Assembly: GCF_020149935.1 (NCBI RefSeq)
Contig: NZ_CP083757.1
Coordinates: 3,683,501 to 3,747,500, forward strand
DNA: 64,000 bases
Direction of reading: 5' to 3'
Source: Marinilongibacter aquaticus
Lineage (GTDB): Bacteria; Bacteroidota; Bacteroidia; Cytophagales; Spirosomataceae
The position numbers and the translations under genes were made by a program. How positions within the stretch are numbered: the stretch's first letter is position 1; every line of letters starts with the position of its first letter. Below, in pieces: positions 57,616-64,000 of the stretch. Below the pieces are notes generated by a model that did no database searches, was not told the origin of the DNA, and saw only the letters and a list, made by a program, of their open reading frames with translations.

Positions 57616-60600
57616 TTATTTGTTGAATCGGAAGGTCTTGGGCTTTACCAGTTTTTCATAAGGTGCGGCCTCTTTTTGCACCACGAAATACAAATTACTG
57701 AAGCCGCTTTCGCCGGCTTGAATTTGCCCTTCAGACCATTTGTATTTGTTCCAAGCTCCCGTTGGTGAGAAATCTATACGTCCGATAATCGGGCCACCAA
57801 TGGAGTTTTTCCGGATTTCGATGTGTCCGCTGTGCTCTTTCGAGGCGAATTCCATTCCAATGCTTTTGATTCCTGTAAGGTCGATATTCCGATAGATCAG
57901 ATAGGCTTTGTAGTCGCCTTCGTGCAACTCCCCCCAATCAAAGACAAAACCTGGGTGCGAATCGGCGTCCATTGCACGAAGGTCATGGAATCGAAGTTTT
58001 AAGGTTTGTTCGCCAGTTTGCTTTGGTGCAGACTGTGCTCCTTTATCCGTGTATTCGCTTTTTACAGTATAATAGCCTCTTGAGTTGTAAGCTTTGTGGG
58101 CTTCCAATTTCAATTGCCCCTTCGAAGAAATGGGTTTGAATTGAAGGTTGGGATCAGCAATAGAAAGAATATAGCTGGCCATTTCGGTGGCATCTTGGCT
58201 CGATAGCTGAGGGTGGGCACTCATTACGTGCTCGGTTCCCCAGTTTCCGCCGCCGCCATCGATAATTTTCTGTGCAAGTTTCCCAGCCGCTCTTCCGTCG
58301 TCGTGGTAGCGGGCAGCAATGGCCGTAAAAGAGGGTCCTACAGATTTTTGATCCAATGTGTGGCAGGCTTTGCAATCGCTCTTTGCGATCAAAGTTTTGC
58401 CCAGAGAGCCGGCCTCCAAATTGTTTTTGATTTCGGCTCCACCCGAAATGTCTGGTGAAGGTGCCAGCGGCTGCGGATTGTAATTGTAAACTGTTTTAAT
58501 GGCCGCGTTGTCCACTTTTTTATCTTCGGCGTCTTGCACTTTCACTTGATAAGGGAATTGGTCTTCGTCCCAATAGAAAGAACGGTTATGGGCACTTTCG
58601 ATTTCCAGATTCGGTGGGGCATTTCCGGCCTCAACCACTAGTGTGTCTGTGCTGCTGGCACCAGCTTTGTCGGTGGCTTTGGCCACAATTACATAATGCC
58701 CGGGTTTATCAAAAGTGTGAACAAAGCTGAATTGTCCACCTTTTTGTGCTTGGCCATTGATAGACCATGAGTAGCTTGCTTTGTCGTCAAAGTCCAAATC
58801 TTTGGCTCGGGCTTGCATTTCCACTTCAAAGGGCACAGCTCCGGCTGTGTATTTAATGGCCGGAAGCGGACTGTGGCGTTCGGCTGTGGTAAAGCTTTCT
58901 TTGTCAAGTTTTTCCTGGGCTTCTTTGTCTATTATGCGAGCCTGAACCTCTGGAGCCCTGTTGAATGGGTTGTACTCGATTTTTACAAGTCGGGCATCTA
59001 CGTTGTCTGCTCCGTAAACCGAACCGTACTCCAAAGCATACATTACGCCGTCTTCTCCAAAAGCGAGGTCAATGGGTCTTCTGAAGTCACCAATTGTGGG
59101 CATAAAGGCCTCACTGCGTAAATAATTTTCTTGCTCATCAAAGCGAAGAACACGCATCCAATTTCGCATCCATTCGAATACGAAAAGACCGCCGTCGTAA
59201 TATTCAGGGAATTTTCGTGGATTGGAGTTTTTCGGATCGAAAGTATAGAATTGACCGGCCATGGCTGAGCGTCCGCCCAATCCCAGTTCCGGAAATTTAT
59301 CCGAAAGAGCATAGGGATAATAGATCATGGCAGGCTTGGGTTTCGGCAAAAAGCGAAGGCCAGTATTGTTCGGAGAATCGTTTTCCGGTTTGTTTGGGTT
59401 GTATTTTCCTCTGGGTTTGCCCGTCTCGAAATCCCAATCGGAATAAGCGAAAGTGTTGCCAATGAAATAGGGCCAGCCGTAGAAGCCGGCCTCTTTCCCT
59501 TGGTTGAATTCATCGTATCCTCTGGGGCCGCGGTCGGTATCGGCTCCGGCATCGGGGCCGATCTCACCCCAGTAAACCGTATTGGTTTTTGGATTGATGG
59601 CAATGCGGTATGGGTTTCGTACGCCCATGGCAAATATTTCGGGCAGTGTTTTTTCTTTTCCTTTTGGAAATAAATTCCCTTCCGGAACGTCGTAGCTGCC
59701 GTCGGGTTTGGGGATAATCTTCAATATCTTGCCTTTATAATCAAAAGTATTGGCTGTGCCTCTTTGGGCGTCTTCCAAGGCTTTCCCGGGGCGTTCATCT
59801 ATTGGAGCAAAGCCATCGGAAGGGAAAGGTGTGGTGCCATCGCCCGTGGACAAAACCAAAACGCCCTTGCTGTCGAAAGCGAGCGAGCCGCCATGGTGAG
59901 CCCCACTAATGGCGTGCACGGGCACATGGAGGAAACGTTGCTCTGAAGCGAGATCGATAGAATCGTTTTCGTAAATTTTAAATCTTGAAAGGTGGAACAT
60001 CACGGTGTCCGATTCTATATTTTCGAGGGGCGTGTAATAGACATAAGCCCAGCGATTTTCTTCGAATTTGGGATCCAGAGTAATGCCGATCAGGCCTGTG
60101 CCTCCCTTTAGGATTAATGGGAAACGATGGATGAGTTTGTATGTATCGTTTTTGGTGTTGTAAACCGACAGTTTGCCCGACAGTTCGGTGAAATAGATTT
60201 TTCCTTTTTTCGAAATCGCCAATTCCATTGGGTTGTTCAAATCGTTGACCAATACGGTTTTTTCGAAACGGTTTTCTTCGGGCAGTGTCTTTGCGTAAGC
60301 TTTTGAATAATTTAGAGGGACGTGATCCATTGCGTATTCTATCCCGCCAAGCAAATGTTTTAGAAAATCGGGCTCGTCGTAGCTCTTTTCATTGTGGCCG
60401 CCACCCGTGTAAAAGGCTTTCCCGCCATCGTATTCATGATACCAGGCAATGGCATGTTTGCCGCCGTTTGTCCCTCCCGTATAGGTATGTTCGTCGAGGT
60501 ACATCAGCGGATGCAGGTCATGGTAGAAAGAGCGGTAATTGTACCATTCGTCCGTTCTTGTCCATTTATCGGGTAGATGAGCAGTCGATATGTGCTTTTT

Positions 60601-61038
60601 GTCTGTCACCAAAATGGAAGCCTCGCGGATGTTTGAATTATGCGGATGGCTGGCAAAAAAGGCTCCCATCAATTCGCCATACCAAGGCCAATTGTATTCG
60701 CAGTCGGCTGCGGCATGAATCCCGACATAACCGCCGCCCGCTTGAATGTAACGTTCAAATGCAGCTTGCTGGGCATTGTCCAAGATGTCGCCCGTAGTGC
60801 AATTGAAGATTACGGCGTCGTATTTTTTTAAGTTCGCATCGTTGAAATCTTCAGAGTTTTCGGAGAAGCTTGTTTGGAAGCCGTTCGCTTGTCCAAGTTT
60901 CTCAATGGCTTTGTTTCCAATGGGGATACTGCCGTGGCGGTAGCCTTTGGTTTTGGAAAAAATAAGCACGTTTTTCGATTGTGAAAATCCCGATATCGAT
61001 AGGATAAAGGCAAGGTAAAATAGGGTTATTCTTTTCAT
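57616..61038 (-). CDS. ThuA - sugar dehydrogenase - PKD - cytochrome c - CBM6 mosaic protein
   Basis: A 1140-residue exported protein (signal 1-19). Domains in order: ThuA-like (about 22-235; GYRHGSIPIG, YVGIHAAADCEYNW), glucose/sorbosone dehydrogenase-type six-blade propeller (about 255-700), PKD-like Ig (about 735-830), a class-I cytochrome c with CKACH (heme Cys 889 and 892, His 893) and a likely axial M939, and a C-terminal CBM6-like jelly roll (about 1000-1130). ThuA proteins bind or convert keto-sugars; the propeller can oxidise sugars with PQQ. The heme could take the electrons. A single long gene with no partner next to it. Confidence 0.87.
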   Translation of the reverse strand: MKRITLFYLAFILSISGFSQSKNVLIFSKTKGYRHGSIPIGNKAIEKLGQANGFQTSFSENSEDFNDANLKKYDAVIFNCTTGDILDNAQQAAFERYIQAGGGYVGIHAAADCEYNWPWYGELMGAFFASHPHNSNIREASILVTDKKHISTAHLPDKWTRTDEWYNYRSFYHDLHPLMYLDEHTYTGGTNGGKHAIAWYHEYDGGKAFYTGGGHNEKSYDEPDFLKHLLGGIEYAMDHVPLNYSKAYAKTLPEENRFEKTVLVNDLNNPMELAISKKGKIYFTELSGKLSVYNTKNDTYKLIHRFPLILKGGTGLIGITLDPKFEENRWAYVYYTPLENIESDTVMFHLSRFKIYENDSIDLASEQRFLHVPVHAISGAHHGGSLAFDSKGVLVLSTGDGTTPFPSDGFAPIDERPGKALEDAQRGTANTFDYKGKILKIIPKPDGSYDVPEGNLFPKGKEKTLPEIFAMGVRNPYRIAINPKTNTVYWGEIGPDAGADTDRGPRGYDEFNQGKEAGFYGWPYFIGNTFAYSDWDFETGKPRGKYNPNKPENDSPNNTGLRFLPKPKPAMIYYPYALSDKFPELGLGGRSAMAGQFYTFDPKNSNPRKFPEYYDGGLFVFEWMRNWMRVLRFDEQENYLRSEAFMPTIGDFRRPIDLAFGEDGVMYALEYGSVYGADNVDARLVKIEYNPFNRAPEVQARIIDKEAQEKLDKESFTTAERHSPLPAIKYTAGAVPFEVEMQARAKDLDFDDKASYSWSINGQAQKGGQFSFVHTFDKPGHYVIVAKATDKAGASSTDTLVVEAGNAPPNLEIESAHNRSFYWDEDQFPYQVKVQDAEDKKVDNAAIKTVYNYNPQPLAPSPDISGGAEIKNNLEAGSLGKTLIAKSDCKACHTLDQKSVGPSFTAIAARYHDDGRAAGKLAQKIIDGGGGNWGTEHVMSAHPQLSSQDATEMASYILSIADPNLQFKPISSKGQLKLEAHKAYNSRGYYTVKSEYTDKGAQSAPKQTGEQTLKLRFHDLRAMDADSHPGFVFDWGELHEGDYKAYLIYRNIDLTGIKSIGMEFASKEHSGHIEIRKNSIGGPIIGRIDFSPTGAWNKYKWSEGQIQAGESGFSNLYFVVQKEAAPYEKLVKPKTFRFNK

Positions 61039-61165
61039 TTAATACAATATTGAACTCCAAAAATAGGTAGAAGGTTAAATATGTACAAAATGTAGATTAG
61101 GAAAAATACCATTTGTAACTTTTTGGCGATGAAGAAGATCATGCCGGAGTTTAAATGGTATAAAA

Positions 61166-61199
61166 AAAGCGAACCACCTTATTATCAGCAGTTCGCCTT
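61166..61199 (-). terminator. Terminator of pgk
   Basis: Arms 61166-61174 and 61191-61199 pair over 9 bases with one G-T pair. On the minus strand the stem runs into TTTTTTT. It is 26 bases past the pgk stop. Confidence 0.72.
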
Positions 61200-61224
61200 T
61201 ATCGAAAAGTCGTTAATTCTTTTA

Positions 61225-62412
61225 TTATCCCAAAGCGGCTACGCCAGGTAGAATTTTGCCTTCCATGTATTCAAGAAGAGCACCACCACCTGTAGATACA
61301 TAGGATACGCGATCGCCCATGCCCGCATTGTTTACAGCAGAGGCTGAATCACCGCCACCAATCAAAGAGAAGGCATTGTTTTCTTCGGTGGCCTGTACTA
61401 CTGCTTCGGCAATTGCGTTTGTGCCCACTGCAAAGTTTTCAAATTCGAAAACACCCATTGGACCATTCCAAAGTATCGTTTTGGATGCTTTCACTGTTTC
61501 AGAAAACAATTTGATTGTTTCCGGACCGATATCCAAGCCTTCCCAATCCGCGGGAATATGTCCTCTTTCCACTACTTGACGGTTGGCATTGTTGCTGAAA
61601 TCGTCGGCACAAACAGTGTCCAAAGGCAAAATGATTTTCACGCCTTTCTCTTTGGCTTTTTCCATCAATTCCAAAGCCAAACTTTGTTTGTCGGCTTCCA
61701 GAAGCGATTTGCCAATTTCTCCACCCAAAGCTTTGGTAAAGGTGTAGGTCATCCCGCCACCAATTATCAGGTTATCTACCTTGTCGAGTAGTTTTTCAAT
61801 GATCAAAATCTTGTCCGAAATTTTCGCTCCGCCCATTATGGCCGTGAAAGGTCTTTCGGCGTTCTCTAGTATACGTTGAGCGTTTTCGATTTCGGCTTGC
61901 ATCACATATCCGTACACGCGATCGGTGAAAAATTGACCGATGATCGCTGTAGAGGCGTGTGCACGGTGGGCAGTACCGAAGGCATCCATTACCCATACAT
62001 CGCCCAATTTGGCCAGTTTTTCTGCGAATTCTACATCGCCTGCTGTTTCTTCTTTGTAGAAGCGAAGGTTTTCCAACAAAAGCACTTCGCCGGGTTTCAA
62101 TGCTGCGGCTTTCTCAGCGGCTTCTTCTCCAATGCAGTCGTCGGCAAATTGTACTTTCACGCCCAGTTTCAAGGATAGGGCGGGTACAATATGTTTGAGG
62201 GAGTACTTTTCCACTGGGCCGTCTTTGGGTCTTCCCAAATGAGACATGAGGATACAAGCACCACCGTCAGCGATTATTTTCTTGATTGTTGGTATTGTTG
62301 CTTTGATTCGGGTATCGTCGGTAATTTCAAATTGGTCGTTCAACGGCACATTGAAATCGGCACGGACTAAAGCCTTTTTGCCCGAAAAATTATATTCGTC
62401 TAATGTAATCAT
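61225..62412 (-). CDS. pgk: Phosphoglycerate kinase
   Basis: The glycolytic kinase that makes ATP from 1,3-bisphosphoglycerate. All family blocks are present: [66 protein letters not shown] and [13 protein letters not shown]. Length (395) is normal. It has its own promoter-like element upstream and its own terminator, so it is likely a single transcript. Confidence 0.97.
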   Translation of the reverse strand: MITLDEYNFSGKKALVRADFNVPLNDQFEITDDTRIKATIPTIKKIIADGGACILMSHLGRPKDGPVEKYSLKHIVPALSLKLGVKVQFADDCIGEEAAEKAAALKPGEVLLLENLRFYKEETAGDVEFAEKLAKLGDVWVMDAFGTAHRAHASTAIIGQFFTDRVYGYVMQAEIENAQRILENAERPFTAIMGGAKISDKILIIEKLLDKVDNLIIGGGMTYTFTKALGGEIGKSLLEADKQSLALELMEKAKEKGVKIILPLDTVCADDFSNNANRQVVERGHIPADWEGLDIGPETIKLFSETVKASKTILWNGPMGVFEFENFAVGTNAIAEAVVQATEENNAFSLIGGGDSASAVNNAGMGDRVSYVSTGGGALLEYMEGKILPGVAALG

Positions 62413-62467
62413 ATTCCGTTTGAATTTTCTGTAAATGTATCGCAGTCCTGGTGTATCAGAATGTGAG

Positions 62468-62475
62468 CAAATATA
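62468..62475 (-). promoter_or_regulatory. -7 element of pgk
   Basis: The minus strand reads TATATTTG (TAnnTTTG), 55 bases before the ATG at 62412. No good -33 TTG is seen. Confidence 0.45.
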
Positions 62476-62630
62476 ATGTTAACGGCATGTTATGGTAAAG
62501 AAAAGGGGGTTAAAAATGGAAGATTGTCAAATTCTATTTGATAAATACAATTTAATGTTTTGAAAATTCTACTGGATTTGAGAATGGCAAAATAAAATTT
62601 GGAGGCCTATTTGCTTGTGTATCAGAGGCT

Positions 62631-62659
62631 TGTTTTATAGTATTTTTTTTGTACTTTTG
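62631..62659 (+). promoter_or_regulatory. Promoter of the rpsF-rpsR-rplI operon
   Basis: TTG (62631-62633), 18 bases, then TACTTTTG (62652-62659): a textbook Bacteroidota promoter. The transcript would start about 35 bases before the rpsF ATG at 62700. The rest of the 287-base gap between pgk and rpsF shows only AT-rich sequence. Confidence 0.75.
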
Positions 62660-62699
62660 CACCTCATTTTTGAAATCAAAATTTTAATAAACAATTAAC

Positions 62700-63071
62700 A
62701 TGTTTCAAAACCAGTACGAGACAGTGTTCATTTTAACTCCCGTTTTGTCTGAAGCCCAGATGAAGGACGCTGTCGAAAAATTCAAAAGTGTGCTGACTGA
62801 TAATGGTGCTGAGCTATTGAACGAAGAACATTGGGGTCTTCGTAAATTGGCGTATCCCATTCAGCATAAATCAACGGGCTACTATCAGTTATTCGAATTC
62901 AAAGCAGATCCTCAGTTGATCGCTACTCTGGAAACCGAATACAAGCGTGATGAACGCATTATGCGTTTTCTAACAACCAAGTTGGACAAGTATGGTGCAG
63001 ACTATTCCGAGCGTAGAAGGAATGGAAAGATTGGCAAGAAGAGCCAAGAAGAACCCAAAGTAGAATCTTAA
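62700..63071 (+). CDS. rpsF: 30S ribosomal protein S6
   Basis: A 123-residue small-subunit protein that binds S18 and the central domain of 16S rRNA. It starts with [16 protein letters not shown], has the LRKLAYPI strand, where S6 contacts S18, and ends in a lysine-rich tail. First gene of the ribosomal operon; rpsR follows after 12 bases. The usual ssb or priB gene is absent, which is the normal Bacteroidota arrangement. Confidence 0.97.
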   Translation: MFQNQYETVFILTPVLSEAQMKDAVEKFKSVLTDNGAELLNEEHWGLRKLAYPIQHKSTGYYQLFEFKADPQLIATLETEYKRDERIMRFLTTKLDKYGADYSERRRNGKIGKKSQEEPKVES

Positions 63072-63083
63072 AAATCTGAAGAC

Positions 63084-63338
63084 ATGTCATTAGTAAACGA
63101 AAGAGTTGAACGCAAAAGCCAAGTTCAAAAGAAATACTGCCGTTTTAAAAGAGCGGGTATCAAGTATATCGATTACAAGGATCCGAATTTCTTGTTGAAA
63201 TTTTTGAACGAGCAAGGTAAAATCCTTCCTAGAAGATTGACCGGTAACAGCTTGAAATACCAAAGAAAGGTGGCCACTGCTGTAAAAAGAGCTCGCCACT
63301 TGGCCTTGTTGCCATACGTGACAGACGGCTTGAAGTAA
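63084..63338 (+). CDS. rpsR: 30S ribosomal protein S18
   Basis: An 84-residue basic protein that pairs with S6 on the ribosome platform. Landmarks: [37 protein letters not shown] and [20 protein letters not shown]. The family Cys (in KYCRF) is kept; the other zinc-binding cysteines are absent, as usual for non-zinc forms. Second gene of the operon. Confidence 0.97.
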   Translation: MSLVNERVERKSQVQKKYCRFKRAGIKYIDYKDPNFLLKFLNEQGKILPRRLTGNSLKYQRKVATAVKRARHLALLPYVTDGLK

Positions 63339-63398
63339 TTTTAGCTAAGGTGGTCTTTCGGGGCCATCGCATGTTAAATTTTTAATCGAATTAGTAAA

Positions 63399-63854
63399 AT
63401 GGAAATTATATTAAAAACGGATATTGCGGGTCTTGGCTATAAGAACGACGTGTTGGACGTAAAGCCTGGCTACGGTCGCAATTACCTAATTCCTCAGGGT
63501 TACGCTGTATTGGCGACTGAGTCGAACAAAAAGATACTTGCTGAAAACATGAAGCAAGCTGCTCACAAAGCAGAGAAAATCAAAACAGAAGCAGAAGAGT
63601 TGGCTTCTTCAATTGGCGAAATGGTGGTTGTGATCACTATGAAAGCTGGTGAGTCTGGCAAAATCTTTGGCCGCGTAACTAACACGCAGGTTTCGGATGC
63701 TTTGGCAGAGAAAGGGTACAGTGTAGACCGTAAGAAAATCGCTTTGGCCGACATCAAAAATGTGGGAGAGTATGTAGCGGTTTTGGATTTGCACAAAGAT
63801 GTAAAACACGATTTGAAAGTAAATGTAGTAGCCGAGGCTAAAGCCGACGCTTAA
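63399..63854 (+). CDS. rplI: 50S ribosomal protein L9
   Basis: A 151-residue elongated protein of the large subunit. N-terminal domain: DIAGLGYKNDVLDVKPGYGRNYLIPQGYA; then the long connecting helix and the C-terminal domain with SGKIFGRVTNTQVSDAL. Last gene of the operon, 60 bases after rpsR. A hairpin terminator follows. Confidence 0.97.
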   Translation: MEIILKTDIAGLGYKNDVLDVKPGYGRNYLIPQGYAVLATESNKKILAENMKQAAHKAEKIKTEAEELASSIGEMVVVITMKAGESGKIFGRVTNTQVSDALAEKGYSVDRKKIALADIKNVGEYVAVLDLHKDVKHDLKVNVVAEAKADA

Positions 63855-63878
63855 TACAATTGCTCAAAAGCATAAGAG

Positions 63879-63908
63879 GAGGGTTCGAATGTCGAGCCCT
63901 CTTTTTTT
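63879..63908 (+). terminator. Terminator of the rpsF-rpsR-rplI operon
   Basis: Arms 63879-63888 and 63892-63901 pair over 10 bases with one G-T pair, followed by seven T (63902-63908). Confidence 0.88.
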
Positions 63909-63933
63909 GTGCCTTCCGTCGGTTATTGGGCAT

Positions 63934-63963
63934 AAAAAAATCGGATGTGCAACACATCCGATT
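63934..63963 (-). terminator. Terminator for a leftward gene off the right edge
   Basis: A perfect 11-base stem (63939-63949 with 63953-63963). On the minus strand it runs into seven T (plus 63934-63940), so a leftward gene must end to its right. Confidence 0.82.
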
Positions 63964-63981
63964 CTATTACAAAATGCTATT

Positions 63982-64000
63982 TTATTCGCCGAGTTTTATT
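63982..64000 (-). CDS. Possible 3' end of a leftward gene
   Basis: On the minus strand a frame ends TTC-TTA style in reverse, giving a last few residues IKLGE before TAA (plus 63982-63984). The terminator just to the left supports a gene end here, but too little is visible to name it. Confidence 0.3.

Overview
The window looks like a chromosomal segment of a Bacteroidota bacterium, most likely an aerobic member of the Cytophagales. The signs are: a MurF-Alr fusion (cell-wall ligase joined to alanine racemase); the order rpsF-rpsR-rplI with no ssb; a stand-alone GT5 N-terminal domain next to glmS; promoters of the TAnnTTTG type with TTG about 18-19 nt upstream; and many exported sugar-oxidation proteins (DUF1080, Gfo/Idh/MocA, ThuA, PVC-type propeller, FG-GAP). 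This placement is inferred from gene content only. I see no insertion sequence, prophage, CRISPR array, rRNA or tRNA, and no gene-free stretch longer than 300 bases.

Layout. 1-4.7 kb: the 3' end of a probable glycoside hydrolase, a GH9 cellulase-family enzyme, a GT2 glycosyltransferase and a YgiD-type dioxygenase. 4.8-15.7 kb: mostly single genes, including an outer-membrane DUF2490 protein, a Tat-exported sugar isomerase, an alditol-oxidase-like flavoprotein, DUF4892-OmpA, an esterase, a thioredoxin-reductase-like flavoprotein under a strong palindromic operator, DinB, MarR, PhnA/YjdM and DedA. 15.7-21.7 kb: a divergent sugar-oxidation locus (Gfo/Idh/MocA one way; DUF1080, cupredoxin-PVC protein and FG-GAP lipoprotein the other). 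21.8-26.2 kb: a DUF4097 repeat protein, a lipoprotein, and a two-subunit exported molybdenum hydroxylase. 26.3-36 kb: housekeeping genes (murF-alr, tatD, M1 peptidase, folB, a DivIVA-like protein, a WD40 protein, a PPTase, ytxJ, panC). 36.1-41.2 kb: an MBOAT/SGNH O-acyltransferase pair, then glmS and a half-length glycogen synthase. 41.3-49.5 kb: M61 peptidase, rpmH, rnpA, S41 protease, tsaB, hpf, and a two-gene unit of unknown function. 49.6-57.6 kb: GNAT, NTF2-like protein, a small membrane protein, a sulfatase with a rhamnosidase-type C-terminal module, a phosphoribosyltransferase, aroC, a BatD-like protein and a YCF48-like propeller. 57.6-64 kb: a 1140-residue ThuA/sugar dehydrogenase/cytochrome c/CBM6 protein, pgk and rpsF-rpsR-rplI.

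How the genes work together. The main theme is oxidative handling of sugars outside the cytoplasm. Gfo/Idh/MocA and DUF1080 proteins are the families of 3-keto-glycoside formation and cleavage. An exported xylose-isomerase-like enzyme, a cupredoxin-linked PVC propeller, an alditol-oxidase-like flavoprotein and a cytochrome-c-linked sugar dehydrogenase could take part with them, and GH9 and the sulfatase could supply substrates. A second theme is thiol and redox chemistry (YtxJ, a DinB-fold protein, the CPYC flavoprotein), which hints that this organism may use bacillithiol.

The parts most worth following up are the cupredoxin-PVC fusion with its neighbours, the promoter-overlapping inverted repeats at 12227-12263 and 49529-49554, the unknown pair at 46453-49468, the DivIVA-HhH protein and the sulfatase fusion.
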